A DNA stretch of 64,000 nucleotides from Antrihabitans auranticaus (GTDB lineage Bacteria > Actinomycetota > Actinomycetes > Mycobacteriales > Mycobacteriaceae), in contig NZ_JAEMNW010000004.1 in the NCBI RefSeq assembly GCF_016481275.1, forward strand, positions 1 through 64,000, in the 5' to 3' direction. The notes below the pieces were generated by a model. That model was not told where the DNA came from. It did not search any database and was given only the letters and a program-made list of their open reading frames with translations. Shown here in pieces: positions 1 to 8,724 of the stretch. Positions within the stretch are counted from its first letter, which is position 1; each line of letters starts with the position of its first letter. The position numbers were made by a program, and so were the translations under genes.

Positions 1-76
1 TTGATAGGCCAGAACTGGAAGCCCAGTAATGGGTGCAGGTGACTGGTACTAATCGGCCGAGGACTTACCAACAAAG
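1..76 (+). rRNA. 23S ribosomal RNA, 3' end (partial)
   Basis: The first bases match the conserved 3' end of actinobacterial 23S rRNA, including the segment reading GGTGACTGGTACTAAT followed by GGCCGAGGACTTACCA. The gene runs off the left edge. The exact 3' end is estimated from the usual position relative to the conserved terminal helix. Confidence 0.93.
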
Positions 77-165
77 AAGCTACGCGTCCACTGTGCAGTA
101 TCTGAAACAACACACACGTTGAATCGGATCAACCCACCCGTTGATCCACCGTGTGGTTTCACAGA
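77..165 (+). other. 23S-5S internal transcribed spacer
   Basis: This spacer of about 90 bases separates the 23S and 5S genes. It holds no tRNA and no open frame. It contains a stretch beginning AAGAAGCTACGCGTCC, of the kind seen in Rhodococcus and mycobacterial rrn operons. It is presumably removed during rRNA processing. Confidence 0.7.
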
Positions 166-284
166 GTTACGGCGGCCATAGCGGAGGGGAAACGCCCGGA
201 CCCATCCCGAACCCGGAAGCTAAGCCCTCCAGCGCCGATGGTACTGCACCCGCCAGGGTGTGGGAGAGTAGGACACCGCCGAAC
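166..284 (+). rRNA. rrf: 5S ribosomal RNA
   Basis: A sequence of about 119 bases starts GTTACGGCGGCCATAGCGGA and ends at ACACCGCCGAAC, which pairs with its beginning. The internal CCCGAACCCGGAAGCTAAG and GTGGGAGAGTAGGACACCG boxes are diagnostic of 5S rRNA. It is the last gene of the rrn operon that enters from the left edge. Confidence 0.96.
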
Positions 285-301
285 ATAATTTGATAAACCG
301 A

Positions 302-329
302 AGGCCCCCAACAATGTTGGGGGCCTTTC
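302..329 (+). terminator. Intrinsic terminator of the rrn operon
   Basis: An 11-base stem, AGGCCCCCAAC pairing with GTTGGGGGCCT around the loop AAT, is followed by TT. It lies 18 bases after the 5S gene and should end the rRNA transcript. The opposing cyclase gene stops about 45 bases further on, so it may also serve that gene. Confidence 0.88.
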
Positions 330-373
330 GGCGTTTCTGGACTGATTGTTCTGCTGACTCAGAGTTGATGGCG

Positions 374-1930
374 TCAGTGTTTTGGACGTGCGAGCCGCGT
401 CGGCGCAGACCGGCCACGCAGGGTTACTTCGTCTTCGACTACCCAGTGCTTCGCCTCATCCGGGCCGGCTGCACTGACGGCGTCGTAGGACGCCAATGCG
501 AGGGAGCCGTCGGTCTTCGCGAGATCGCACAGTCTGGCAGCCTCGTTGACCGGATCACCGATGACCGTGTATTCGAAACGTCTACGCGCGCCGATGTTTC
601 CAGCGACCGCGGTGCCATAGGCAACACCGACGGCGGCGTCGCAGTCGTCGATCTCGGATTCCAGTCTTCGGCGAATCGCCCGAGCCGAGGCGAGTGCATT
701 GCCGGCAGGGTCGGACAGTTCGGCCGGCGCACCGAAGATCGCGAGCGCGCCATCGCCCTCGAACTTGTTGATGAATCCGCCATGCTTGTCGACCTCGTCG
801 ACAACGATGTCGAAGAATTGATTGAGCAGGGTGACGACCTCCTGCGGCGGCCGCGACGACGCAATTGCTGTCGAGCCAATGATGTCGATGAAGAAGACGG
901 CCACAGTCAACTCGGCACCGCCAAGCCCGGGATTACGGCGTAGTGCCGCTTCAGCGACGTCTTGACCCACATGACGGCCGAACAGGTCCCGAATACGTTC
1001 CCGCTCCTCGAGACCGTCCAGCATGCGGTTGAAGCCCATCTGGAGTTCGCCGACCTCGGTGCCGTCGAATACGACAACGTGAGATTCCGGCTCGTCGCGC
1101 TCGATCTTCGCCATCCCGTGGATGACAGACCTGATCGGATCTACGGTGGCCCGCGTTCCGAGCATGGCCAGCATGAATCCGAAGATGATGGTCAAACCGC
1201 CGATGGCGAGGATAGAGACTGCGAGCTGATTCGGCGACGCGTAATGAAGAAAGCTGAAGATCGCGATCGTCATCAAACCAGTGACTGGAACAGCCGTGCC
1301 GAGAATCCATGCGAGCACCGCGCGCCCGGTCATGCCGGCTACCCCGGTTCGCGGCGGTTCGCCGTGTTCGAGTGCCTTTGCCGCAATCGGGCGCATCGCG
1401 AATTCGCACAGTATGTAGCTGAACGCGCAGACCATCGCACCGGCGAATGCGATGGTGAAGGCGACCTTTGGAATCGCCCGGGTCTCTACGAAGCCGACCG
1501 CGGTGGTCAGGACGATCGCGCCGACCGTCCACAGCAGTGCTTCTATCGCGGTCAAGCGCCACGGCATCAACAGCGCATCCAGCTGTTCCGCTCTGGTCGG
1601 CTGCCTGTCCTCGATTGCCCAATTCAGTTTCCGGACTGCCGTTTTCGTTGCCCATGTGCCGCCGACGAGAAATGCTGTCGCGACGTAGACAGGTGCAACG
1701 ATGAAATTTACGAGCGCGAACTTTGTCGCCAGGATATTCGGCCCCGGTATGACGACCGAGACGAGAGCGGCGACGATACAAGCACCGACGGCATTGGTCA
1801 CCAGCAGAAGAATTGTGGCGAGCATCTGCACGCGAACGCGCTGAATTCCTGGCGAATCGTCAGGTGATCCGAGCAACGCCGAACCGAGCGGGGTCGCCGC
1901 TCTGCGTCGCGCAAGTCGAGAACGAGGCAT
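374..1930 (-). CDS. Membrane-bound class III adenylate cyclase (6 TM, HAMP, catalytic domain)
   Basis: A predicted protein of 518 residues that should convert ATP to cAMP at the inner face of the membrane. Six hydrophobic segments occupy roughly residues 38-262. A HAMP linker follows (about 265-320), then a class III cyclase domain (about 335-515). Catalytic features are visible: the metal-binding Asp in FFIDIIGST (about 347), the Lys-Phe-Glu-Gly-Asp stretch (about 390) and the Asn/Arg pair in VNEAARL (about 463), so it looks active. The layout matches the M. tuberculosis Rv1318c-Rv1320c cyclases, which also lie near the rrn operon. I chose the ATG at 1930 over an earlier ATG at 1936 because the N-terminus and promoter spacing then align with the neighbouring paralogue. 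What the membrane domain senses is unknown. Confidence 0.9.
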   Translation of the reverse strand: MPRSRLARRRAATPLGSALLGSPDDSPGIQRVRVQMLATILLLVTNAVGACIVAALVSVVIPGPNILATKFALVNFIVAPVYVATAFLVGGTWATKTAVRKLNWAIEDRQPTRAEQLDALLMPWRLTAIEALLWTVGAIVLTTAVGFVETRAIPKVAFTIAFAGAMVCAFSYILCEFAMRPIAAKALEHGEPPRTGVAGMTGRAVLAWILGTAVPVTGLMTIAIFSFLHYASPNQLAVSILAIGGLTIIFGFMLAMLGTRATVDPIRSVIHGMAKIERDEPESHVVVFDGTEVGELQMGFNRMLDGLEERERIRDLFGRHVGQDVAEAALRRNPGLGGAELTVAVFFIDIIGSTAIASSRPPQEVVTLLNQFFDIVVDEVDKHGGFINKFEGDGALAIFGAPAELSDPAGNALASARAIRRRLESEIDDCDAAVGVAYGTAVAGNIGARRRFEYTVIGDPVNEAARLCDLAKTDGSLALASYDAVSAAGPDEAKHWVVEDEVTLRGRSAPTRLARPKH

Positions 1931-1939
1931 CGTCATTCG

Positions 1940-1945
1940 AGGGTA
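1940..1945 (-). promoter_or_regulatory. Candidate -10 element of the first adenylate cyclase
   Basis: The hexamer TACCCT on the minus strand ends 9 bases before the ATG at 1930. The paralogous cyclase has TATCCT at the same 9-base distance, and the intervening bases are also similar. This fits a very short 5' leader. Confidence 0.45.
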
Positions 1946-1969
1946 TCGGCCGCGCCTGCGCGGCGCGTG

Positions 1970-3523
1970 TCAATCAGCGGGGACAACCAACTGAGTTGGA
2001 GCATCCCGCCCGCGCAAGGTCACGCAGTCACCGTGCCGCCAGAACGTCGCTTCTGCTGGGTTGGCATCCTCGAGCGTCGGGCCAGATGCCAGGAGCATGC
2101 TGGGAACCGTCTTGGCCAGTTCGCACAGTCGCGCTGCTTCGTTGATCGGATCGCCGATGACGGTGTATTCGAAGCGCTTGCGCGCGCCGATATTGCCCGC
2201 GACTGCGATGCCGAACGCAACGCCTATTGCTGCCTCGCACTCGGGTAATTCGGCGATAAGGCGGCGACGGATGGTTCGGGCTGCTGTGAGCGCTTGGCCT
2301 GCGGCATCGACCAGGTCGACCGGCGCACCGAAGATCGCGAGCGCGGCATCGCCCTCGAACTTGTTGATGAGTCCCCCGTTCCGGTCGACCTCGTCGACGA
2401 CGACGTCGAAGAATCGGTTGAGGAGCGCGACAACCTCCTTCGGGGGCCGGGTGAATGCCAGCGATGTCGATCCGACGATGTCGATGAAAAAGACAGCGAC
2501 GCTGCGTTCCTCGCCGCCCAGTTCAGGGTTCTGCCGCATTGCCGCTTCGGCGACCTCGCGGCCGACGTGCCGACCGAACAGTTCGCGGATCCGCTCCCTC
2601 TCCCTGAGCCCGTCGGCCATCCGATTGAACCCGGCTTGTAGTTCGCCCAGTTCGGTGCCGTCGTAGACGACGACGTGAGCGTCCTCCTCGTCACTCTCGA
2701 TGGCGCGCATGCCCTGGATCACCGATTTGATCGGTGAGACCGTCGCCTGCGCGCCGAGAGTGGTCAGGAGCACCCCGAACACGAGAATGATCCCCCCGAG
2801 CACCACCATCGTGGACGCGAGCTGCGTGGCGTCGACTGGCCGGGTGAAGTAGAAGACCGCGATGATGATCAGGGCTGTCGCAGGTAGAGCGCTTCCCAGC
2901 AGCCACACGAGGATCATCCGCCGGGTGACACCCGCGTACCTGATCTGCCTTGGATCACCGTGCTCCATTGCCCGTGCCGCGATCGGCCGGAAGATGAACT
3001 CCGCGAGCAAGTACGTCAGCGCTGTCGCCGCCGAACCGACGAATGCCCCGGTCAGAGCTGCCTTCGGGGTTGCGGATCGGTCGACCTCCCCAATCGAATA
3101 CGCATAGATCGCAGTGCCCGCAGTCCATGCTGCAGCGGTCACCATCGTTATGCGCCACGGCAGGCCGAGCGCGCTGAGCTGTTCGCGGAGTGTCGGTCGG
3201 CGACCCTCGATTGCCCATTCGAGCCAGCGCAATCCGAGCAGAGTCGCCCCGACGAGACACACCAGGGCGATGGCCGCGATATACGTGGGAAAGAGAACGA
3301 AGTTGACTCGGTTGAATTTCGGGTCGATCAGGATTGGTCCTGGAATTGCGACTGCAACTGCGATCGCGATGGCCAGCGCGAAGATGTTGGCACCGAGTAG
3401 CAGGGCAGAGCCCAAGATCTGGATGCGCCAGCGCAGCTGGAGTGGATCTTGGGTGTGCGATCCCAATATCGGTGAACCCAGTGGGGCCTGAGTTCGTTGT
3501 CGCGCTCGCAACATTTGCCACAT
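1970..3523 (-). CDS. Membrane-bound class III adenylate cyclase, tandem paralogue
   Basis: A second cyclase of 517 residues, 39 bases upstream of the first and on the same strand. The plan is identical: a short basic N-terminus with a PLGS motif, six membrane segments, a HAMP linker and a class III cyclase domain. The key residues are kept: Asp in FFIDIVGST (about 348), NKFEGD (about 390) and INEAARL (about 463). The open frame extends upstream to 3598, but the start MWQML at 3523 gives a protein co-linear with the paralogue and keeps the PLG motif at residues 14-16 in both. M. tuberculosis has three such genes in tandem here (Rv1318c-Rv1320c, from memory), so this genome has two of the set in this window. 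Different membrane halves with like catalytic halves suggest different inputs feeding one cAMP pool. Confidence 0.9.
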   Translation of the reverse strand: MWQMLRARQRTQAPLGSPILGSHTQDPLQLRWRIQILGSALLLGANIFALAIAIAVAVAIPGPILIDPKFNRVNFVLFPTYIAAIALVCLVGATLLGLRWLEWAIEGRRPTLREQLSALGLPWRITMVTAAAWTAGTAIYAYSIGEVDRSATPKAALTGAFVGSAATALTYLLAEFIFRPIAARAMEHGDPRQIRYAGVTRRMILVWLLGSALPATALIIIAVFYFTRPVDATQLASTMVVLGGIILVFGVLLTTLGAQATVSPIKSVIQGMRAIESDEEDAHVVVYDGTELGELQAGFNRMADGLRERERIRELFGRHVGREVAEAAMRQNPELGGEERSVAVFFIDIVGSTSLAFTRPPKEVVALLNRFFDVVVDEVDRNGGLINKFEGDAALAIFGAPVDLVDAAGQALTAARTIRRRLIAELPECEAAIGVAFGIAVAGNIGARKRFEYTVIGDPINEAARLCELAKTVPSMLLASGPTLEDANPAEATFWRHGDCVTLRGRDAPTQLVVPAD

Positions 3524-3532
3524 GGTCGTTCG

Positions 3533-3538
3533 AGGATA
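3533..3538 (-). promoter_or_regulatory. Candidate -10 element of the second adenylate cyclase
   Basis: TATCCT on the minus strand lies 9 bases before the chosen ATG at 3523, matching the spacing at the paralogue. This supports the downstream start over the one at 3598. Confidence 0.45.
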
Positions 3539-3629
3539 AGCAGATTCTTCGCCGAAGTATCGAAATCTGTTGGTATCGGTGGCTTTCTCGGCACGCACGC
3601 CACGGCGGGGCGTCGTGGGGCCGGTTCTG

Positions 3630-3635
3630 TAGGGT
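3630..3635 (+). promoter_or_regulatory. Candidate leaderless -10 element of nucS
   Basis: TAGGGT ends 6 bases before the GTG start at 3642. That puts the start codon at about +1, so the mRNA is predicted to be leaderless. There is no Shine-Dalgarno sequence close to the start. Confidence 0.55.
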
Positions 3636-3641
3636 GGGCCG

Positions 3642-4313
3642 GTGCGTCTTGTGATCGCCCAGTGCGAAGTTGACTATGTCGGAAGGCTGACTGCGAGGCT
3701 TGCGCCTGCGCGCCGGCTTCTCTTGATCAAGGCCGACGGATCGGTTCTCGTGCATTCCGACGGCGGGTCCTACAAGCCGCTCAACTGGATGAGTCCGCCG
3801 TGTTGGCTCGAGGAGCGAGACGAGGACGGCAAGCGAGTATGGGTCGTCACCAACAAAGCCGGTGAAGAACTTCGCATCACGCTGCACGACGTCGAGCACG
3901 ATTCGTCGCATGAACTAGGTGTGGATCCCGGTTTGATCAAGGACGGTGTCGAGGCACACCTGCAGGAATTGCTCGCCGAACACATCAACACCCTCGGAGA
4001 CGGATACACACTTGTCCGGCGTGAGTTTCCCACCGCGATCGGACCGGTGGACATTCTGTGCCGGAACGCGGACGGTGCGAGTGTGGCTGTGGAGATCAAG
4101 CGACGTGGTGACATCGACGGAGTCGAGCAGCTCACCCGATACCTCGAACTCCTCAACCGAGACCCCCTGCTCGCGCCGGTGAGCGGAGTATTCGCAGCTC
4201 AGCAGATCAAGCCGCAAGCACGAACATTGGCGGTCGACCGTGGAATTCGTTGTCTGACCCTGGATTACGATGCCCTGCGCGGCACCGAGAGCACCGAGTT
4301 CCGGCTGTTCTGA
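3642..4313 (+). CDS. nucS: Mismatch-specific endonuclease NucS/EndoMS
   Basis: A 223-residue protein matching NucS, which cuts both strands at mismatches and provides mismatch repair in actinobacteria lacking MutS/MutL. The N-terminal DNA-binding part begins [16 protein letters not shown]. The RecB-like nuclease core holds the Asp of VDILC and the Glu and Lys of VEIKRRGD (about residues 135-160). The protein ends in EFRLF, consistent with the short C-terminal beta-clamp-binding motif of actinobacterial NucS. Length is as expected, and the GTG start is supported by the promoter spacing. It sits between the cyclases and the zinc-ribbon gene, as in M. tuberculosis, where it is Rv1321. Confidence 0.95.
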   Translation: MRLVIAQCEVDYVGRLTARLAPARRLLLIKADGSVLVHSDGGSYKPLNWMSPPCWLEERDEDGKRVWVVTNKAGEELRITLHDVEHDSSHELGVDPGLIKDGVEAHLQELLAEHINTLGDGYTLVRREFPTAIGPVDILCRNADGASVAVEIKRRGDIDGVEQLTRYLELLNRDPLLAPVSGVFAAQQIKPQARTLAVDRGIRCLTLDYDALRGTESTEFRLF

Positions 4314-4318
4314 CCGTC

Positions 4319-4324
4319 TAGACT
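4319..4324 (+). promoter_or_regulatory. Candidate leaderless -10 element of the zinc-ribbon gene
   Basis: TAGACT overlaps the end of nucS and stops 6 bases before the ATG at 4331. This suggests independent leaderless transcription of the small downstream gene. Confidence 0.5.
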
Positions 4325-4330
4325 TGTTTG

Positions 4331-4636
4331 ATGCCCCGCCGCAAACCACAGCGCGCGCAGCCCGCCGAGCGACCGTTGCGCAGCGACTCCACGGCCCGTA
4401 TCGAGTTGGGGCCCAGCGGGTTCGGCGACAACGACCATATCGTGAGGCAGGTTCCGGGGTCCCGCGCAACCAAGGCCTACCGGTGCCCCGGTTGCGATCA
4501 CGAGATCGCACCGGGCGTCGCACATGTCGTTGCCTGGCCAGTCAACGAAATCGGCGGTGTGCAGGACCGGCGGCACTGGCACACGGGGTGCTGGTCGGGC
4601 CGGCAAACCCGCGGCGTTACGCGCCGGTGGTCCTGA
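4331..4636 (+). CDS. Small zinc-ribbon-like hypothetical protein
   Basis: A protein of 101 residues, rich in Arg and Pro at the N-terminus. The second half carries CPGCDHEI followed about 30 residues later by HWHTGCW, giving a Cys-x2-Cys plus His/Cys set able to bind one zinc ion. The first 30 residues are probably disordered. I do not recognise a named family. The gene begins 17 bases after nucS ends, so a nucleic-acid-related role is possible but only inferred from position. It ends 2 bases before the stop of the opposing DivIVA-like gene. Confidence 0.75.
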   Translation: MPRRKPQRAQPAERPLRSDSTARIELGPSGFGDNDHIVRQVPGSRATKAYRCPGCDHEIAPGVAHVVAWPVNEIGGVQDRRHWHTGCWSGRQTRGVTRRWS

Positions 4637-4638
4637 GG

Positions 4639-5601
4639 TCAGCTGCCGACTTTGGCGTTCTCTTTGCCTTTTTTGGTCTCTTGCTCCAGCTCTGCAGTCT
4701 CGGCGTCGGCCTCAGGAGCGGCGGGCGTTGCCTTGTCCGTTCCGGCGTCGAGCAGTTCGCTTTCGCGATTGACCGTCGCGAGCATCGCGGGAACGGAATC
4801 CAATTGCCCACGGACTCCAAGCAATTGCGCGAGCACCCGGCCGCGCAGCACGCGTAGCTCCTCGGCGAGTTCCTTCGCGTGCGCGATCTTGCGTTCGGCT
4901 TGCTGGGTTGCCGATTGCAGCCGTCGCGCGGCCTCTTCGGTCGCGTCCTTGAGGCGCTGCGCAGCCTCCTGCTTGCTCGAACGCTCGAGCTCCTCGACTG
5001 CACGAGTGACCTTGGTGCGCCGCTCGCTCATCGTGATCTCGAAGTCTTCCTGGACCGAGCGGCGCTTGGCCTCGGACTCTGCGCCCAACCTGCTCGCTTC
5101 GGCCTGGGCCGCTTCGATGATCTTCGCCGATTCCGTCCGCGCGCTCGCCATCGTCTGCTCGAACTCGATCTCCAATGCGCTTCTGCGCTCCTCGAGTTCG
5201 GCGAGCATTCCCTCGTGCTTGGCCCGCAGCCGAGACGCTTCCTGCTCTGCGATCGAGCGAATCTCCGCCGCGTCTGCCTCGGCCTTCGCGCGTTGTTCGG
5301 ACGCCTCGTCCGATGCGAGGCGCAACATGCGCGAAATGCGGTCGCTCATGCCCTCTGCGGTCGTCGGCGGGACCGACAGCCGATCGATGTCGCGACGTAG
5401 CTCGTCGATCTCGTCGCGAGCGCGTTCGAGCTGACTGGCGAGGTTGCGCGCCTGCGCCGCGGCGGCGTCACGATCGGTTGCGGTCACGCGCAGTTCGGCG
5501 TCGAATCGCTCGAAGTAGTTCCGCACCTCGTCGCGGTCGAATCCCCTGCGTGTGACGGTGAAAGGAAGAGTGGCGCCATGCCTGTCGTGCTCGTTGGCCA
5601 T
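4639..5601 (-). CDS. DivIVA-like coiled-coil protein
   Basis: A 320-residue protein. Its first 40 residues, with FDRDEVRNYFERFDAELRV, resemble the N-terminal DivIVA/GpsB lipid-binding region, in which an Arg-Gly-Phe-Asp segment precedes the coiled coil. Residues 40 to about 260 are almost pure heptad pattern rich in Ala, Glu, Arg and Gln, so a long coiled coil is expected. The last 60 residues are acidic and probably flexible. Such proteins organise polar growth or cell division in actinobacteria. This one is not the main DivIVA (Wag31), judging by its context outside the division cluster. Its precise role is unknown. Confidence 0.8.
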   Translation of the reverse strand: MANEHDRHGATLPFTVTRRGFDRDEVRNYFERFDAELRVTATDRDAAAAQARNLASQLERARDEIDELRRDIDRLSVPPTTAEGMSDRISRMLRLASDEASEQRAKAEADAAEIRSIAEQEASRLRAKHEGMLAELEERRSALEIEFEQTMASARTESAKIIEAAQAEASRLGAESEAKRRSVQEDFEITMSERRTKVTRAVEELERSSKQEAAQRLKDATEEAARRLQSATQQAERKIAHAKELAEELRVLRGRVLAQLLGVRGQLDSVPAMLATVNRESELLDAGTDKATPAAPEADAETAELEQETKKGKENAKVGS

Positions 5602-5607
5602 CCTGTA

Positions 5608-5613
5608 AACCTA
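5608..5613 (-). promoter_or_regulatory. Candidate leaderless -10 element of the DivIVA-like gene
   Basis: On the minus strand TAGGTT stands 6 bases before the ATG at 5601, placing the predicted transcript start at the start codon. Confidence 0.5.
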
Positions 5614-5694
5614 CTCTCCGGACTGCTCGGTATGCCTGCGTCGCACGTGCGCAGTGAGGGATCTAACGTGCCTCACCACGAAGGTTAGTGGCGC

Positions 5695-6156
5695 TCAGTG
5701 TGAATCGCTGCTCGGCTCGACAAGCTCGATCAGAACTCCACCCGCGTCCTTGGGATGAATGAAATTAATACGGGAACCTGCCGTTCCACGGCCAGCCTCG
5801 GCGTATAACAATCGGACACCTTTTGCGCGGAGCTCGGCAGAGACGGCGTCGAGATCGGAGACGCGGTAGGCAAGTTGCTGCAGGCCCGGTCCGCTGCGGC
5901 TGATGAATTTGGCGATTGTGGACTCGTCGTTGAGTGGTGCGAGCAGCTGGACCGCGGTGCCGGACTCGTTGCCGGGAACCGACAGCATCGCTTCGTGGAC
6001 GCCCTGCTTCTCGTTGACCTCGCGGTGCGTCTCGACCATGCCCAGGTTTTCTGCGTACCACGCGACGGCGGCGTCGAGGTCGGGGACTGCGATTCCGACG
6101 TGGTCGATAGCTGTCACCAAGTCTGACGACAGCGTTGTCAAAGCGGGTTTCGTCAT
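5695..6156 (-). CDS. mce: Methylmalonyl-CoA epimerase
   Basis: A 153-residue protein of the vicinal-oxygen-chelate (glyoxalase) fold, with two beta-alpha-beta-beta-beta modules. The motif [18 protein letters not shown] supplies the first metal-binding His, FHRS-type equivalents follow, and the C-terminal [17 protein letters not shown] carries the His and the metal-binding Glu typical of this enzyme. It interconverts the S and R forms of methylmalonyl-CoA, linking propionyl-CoA breakdown or synthesis to succinyl-CoA. It corresponds to Rv1322A in gene order. It is divergent from the thiolase gene, with about 80 bases between them. Confidence 0.92.
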   Translation of the reverse strand: MTKPALTTLSSDLVTAIDHVGIAVPDLDAAVAWYAENLGMVETHREVNEKQGVHEAMLSVPGNESGTAVQLLAPLNDESTIAKFISRSGPGLQQLAYRVSDLDAVSAELRAKGVRLLYAEAGRGTAGSRINFIHPKDAGGVLIELVEPSSDSH

Positions 6157-6162
6157 ACCAAG

Positions 6163-6168
6163 ACGGTA
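6163..6168 (-). promoter_or_regulatory. Candidate leaderless -10 element of mce
   Basis: TACCGT on the minus strand lies 6 bases upstream of the ATG at 6156, predicting a leaderless transcript. Confidence 0.5.
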
Positions 6169-6239
6169 GCGCTAACGTGGAGCGTGGTCTCGCCGGGTTT
6201 GTCAGGGTAACCCGGCACCGTTCGATTTCGGAGGCAATC

Positions 6240-7433
6240 GTGTCCAGTTCGGTCATTGTCGCGGGTGCACGCACACCGGTCGGCAGGCTTCTCGGTGGCC
6301 TGAAGGACTTCACCGGGGCAGAGCTGGGTGGAGTCGCCATCAAGGCAGCGCTGGAAAAGGCCGGTGTCGCGCCCGAACAGGTCGAGTACGTGATCATGGG
6401 TCAGGTGCTGACTGCCGGCGCGGGCCAGATCCCCGCGCGGCAGGCGGCGGTCGCGGGTGGCATCCCGATGGATGTGCCTGCAGTGACGGTGAACAAGGTC
6501 TGCCTGTCCGGAGTCAACGCGATCGGGCTCGCTGACCAGCTGATTCGTGCAGGTGAGTTCGACATCGTCGTGGCCGGCGGCCAGGAATCGATGTCGCAGG
6601 CTCCCCACATGCTGGAGAAGAGCCGCACAGGCTTCAAGTACGGCGACGTGACCATGAAGGACCACATGGCCTACGACGGCCTCTACGACATCTTCACCGA
6701 CCAGGCGATGGGCAACCTGACCGAACAGCGCAACGCCACCGACGCGTCACCGATCAGCCGTGCGGACCAGGATGCGTTCGCTGCGGCGTCGCACCAGCGA
6801 GCCGCGGTCGCGTGGAAGAACGGGGTCTTCGACGACGAGGTCGTCCCGGTTTCGATCCCGCAGCGCAAGGGTGACCCGGTGATTTTCGCCACAGACGAGG
6901 GCATCCGCGCCGATACGACCGTCGAGTCGCTGGGCAAGCTCCGGCCGGCGTTCAGCAAGGACGGCACCGTCACCGCAGGGTCGGCGTCACAGATCTCCGA
7001 CGGCGCCGCCGCTGTCGTCGTCATGAGCAAGGCGAAGGCGGAAGAACTCGGTCTCGAGTGGCTCGCCGAGATCGGCGCACACGGCCAGGTCGCGGGACCC
7101 GATTCGACCCTCCAATCGCAGCCTGCGCGAGCAATCGCGAAAGCATGCGACCGCGAGGGCATCTCGCCGACCGATCTCGACGTCATCGAGATCAACGAGG
7201 CTTTCGCCGCCGTGGGTATCGCGTCCACCCGTGAACTGGGCATCGATCCGGAAAAGGTGAACGTCAACGGCGGCGCGATCGCGATCGGCCACCCGCTCGG
7301 CATGTCGGGTGCACGTATTGCACTTCATCTCGCTCTGGAATTGAAGCGTCGCGGCGGCGGCATCGGTGCAGCAGCACTGTGCGGCGGCGGCGGTCAGGGC
7401 GATGCACTCATCATTCGCGTTCCGAAAGGCTGA
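6240..7433 (+). CDS. fadA4: Acetyl-CoA C-acetyltransferase (thiolase)
   Basis: A 397-residue thiolase that condenses two acetyl-CoA molecules or cleaves acetoacetyl-CoA. The active-site Cys is in [12 protein letters not shown] (about residue 90). The C-terminal [15 protein letters not shown] and the final CGGGGQGDA hold the catalytic His and the second Cys. The open frame extends upstream to 6135, but the GTG at 6240 has GGAGG 5 bases before it and gives the conserved N-terminus [13 protein letters not shown]. The order mce-fadA4-thioredoxin-like gene matches M. tuberculosis Rv1322A-Rv1323-Rv1324. The next gene starts 3 bases after its stop, so they are probably co-transcribed. Confidence 0.95.
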   Translation: MSSSVIVAGARTPVGRLLGGLKDFTGAELGGVAIKAALEKAGVAPEQVEYVIMGQVLTAGAGQIPARQAAVAGGIPMDVPAVTVNKVCLSGVNAIGLADQLIRAGEFDIVVAGGQESMSQAPHMLEKSRTGFKYGDVTMKDHMAYDGLYDIFTDQAMGNLTEQRNATDASPISRADQDAFAAASHQRAAVAWKNGVFDDEVVPVSIPQRKGDPVIFATDEGIRADTTVESLGKLRPAFSKDGTVTAGSASQISDGAAAVVVMSKAKAEELGLEWLAEIGAHGQVAGPDSTLQSQPARAIAKACDREGISPTDLDVIEINEAFAAVGIASTRELGIDPEKVNVNGGAIAIGHPLGMSGARIALHLALELKRRGGGIGAAALCGGGGQGDALIIRVPKG

Positions 7434-7436
7434 TTC

Positions 7437-7790
7437 GTGGGACAGATCTTCGACCTGAGCACAACCGCCAAGAGATTCCGCTTCGTGGCGGTTCTCGAGG
7501 CCTTCACGTGGCTCGGACTGCTCATCGGCATGGCGTTCAAGTACATCCCGGATCCCGGCAACGAGATCGGCGTGAAAATTTTCGGCCCGATCCACGGTGT
7601 GGTCTTCATCGCCTTCGTCGCGATCTCGCTTCTCACGGCACGTGTGCTGTCCTGGGATCTCCGCACAACTGCGTTGGCGGTCGTATCGAGCATTCCGCCG
7701 TTCGGCACCCTGGTTTTCGAAGTCTGGGCAGTCCGGACGGGTCGATTGGCCGAACTGTCGGCGGCCGAACCGGTCCTCGTCGAGTCGTGA
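7437..7790 (+). CDS. DUF3817 family small membrane protein
   Basis: A 117-residue protein with three hydrophobic segments (about 17-37, 50-70 and 75-100). The pattern FRFVAVLEAFTWLGLLIGM followed by a second segment containing GPIHGVVF is typical of DUF3817. The function of the family is unknown. It has a GTG start 3 bases after the thiolase stop, so it is likely translated with it. A second DUF3817 protein lies at 29559-29915 in this window. Confidence 0.85.
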   Translation: MGQIFDLSTTAKRFRFVAVLEAFTWLGLLIGMAFKYIPDPGNEIGVKIFGPIHGVVFIAFVAISLLTARVLSWDLRTTALAVVSSIPPFGTLVFEVWAVRTGRLAELSAAEPVLVES

Positions 7791-7803
7791 CAAACTGAAT
7801 TCC

Positions 7804-8724
7804 GTGACTCGACCAAGTTCTCGCGCCGGAGCCCGCCGACCTGCTCCCGCGCTAGCTGCCTCACTCGCAGGCGCCGTGGATCTTTCGGCGTTGAAAGAAC
7901 GTGCGCAAGCAAAGCCCGGGGCACCGTCCGGTGCTGCGACCGCGAACGTCGTAGTCGTCACCGAAGCGAACTTCGAAGCAGAGGTTCTGCAGCGGTCGAT
8001 GCAGGTTCCGGTCGTCGTCGCCTTGGCGTCTGCGCGTAGTGAACCGAGCCTCGCGCTCACCGAAACCTTCGCGCGATTGGCTGCCGAGGACAACGGCACC
8101 TGGGTCCTCGCGAAGGTCGACGTCGATTCGAACATGCGGATCGCGCAGGCATTCGGCGTGCAGTCGATTCCGACCATCGTCGCGGTCGCTGCGGGGCAGC
8201 CGCTTGCCGACTTGCAGGGTCCGCAGCCCGAGCCGCAGCTGCGCGAGTGGATCAGCGCGATCCTGCGTGCCGTCGAGGGCAAGCTATCGGGCGCTGCCGA
8301 GCAACCCGCTGCGGAGGACCCGCGTTTCACCGCGGCTGAGCAGGCTCTCGAAGACGGCGATCTCGAAGGCGCCGTTGCGGCGTACGAGGCCATTCTTGCC
8401 GCGGAGCCGGGTAACACCGAGGCAAAAACCGCGCTGCGGCACGTCGCGTTCCTCGGGCGGGCCGAGGCGCTCGCCCCTAACGTGGTCGAGCAGGCGAACG
8501 CCGACAGGTCGAACATCGATCTGCAGCTCGAAGCCGCGGACGCCGAGATGTTCGATCAGCAGCCCGAAGCTGCGTTCGGACGGCTGATCGACGCGATCAA
8601 GCGGACTGCGGGTGACGACCGGACCCGTTTGCGGACTCGGCTGCTCGAACTCTTCGAGCTGTTCGATCCCGCGGAGCCAGTAGTTGTGGCGGCGCGCCGC
8701 AAGCTGGCGCTCGCGCTGTACTGA
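7804..8724 (+). CDS. Thioredoxin-fold protein with C-terminal helical repeats (YbbN-like, no CxxC)
   Basis: A 306-residue protein. Residues 45-160 form a thioredoxin-like domain (VVVVTEANFEAEVLQRS, VDVDSNMRIAQAFGVQSIPT with the conserved cis-Pro). The usual Cys-x-x-Cys is replaced by ASARSEPS, so it cannot act as a dithiol reductase. Residues 175-306 carry TPR-like helices. This layout matches the co-chaperonin YbbN/CnoX and M. tuberculosis Rv1324, which suggests a chaperone or protein-interaction role. The GTG at 7804 gives the family-length protein. An open frame extends further upstream, inside the preceding gene, and was rejected as the start. Confidence 0.85.
   Translation: MTRPSSRAGARRPAPALAASLAGAVDLSALKERAQAKPGAPSGAATANVVVVTEANFEAEVLQRSMQVPVVVALASARSEPSLALTETFARLAAEDNGTWVLAKVDVDSNMRIAQAFGVQSIPTIVAVAAGQPLADLQGPQPEPQLREWISAILRAVEGKLSGAAEQPAAEDPRFTAAEQALEDGDLEGAVAAYEAILAAEPGNTEAKTALRHVAFLGRAEALAPNVVEQANADRSNIDLQLEAADAEMFDQQPEAAFGRLIDAIKRTAGDDRTRLRTRLLELFELFDPAEPVVVAARRKLALALY

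Noticed and set aside
290..943. A 217-codon plus-strand frame over the rrn terminator and first cyclase
   Set aside because: It begins in the terminator region and is antisense to the conserved cyclase catalytic domain.
6987..8516. A 509-codon minus-strand frame over fadA4 and the thioredoxin-like gene
   Set aside because: It spans three real genes antisense and is low-complexity Ala/Ser/Arg.
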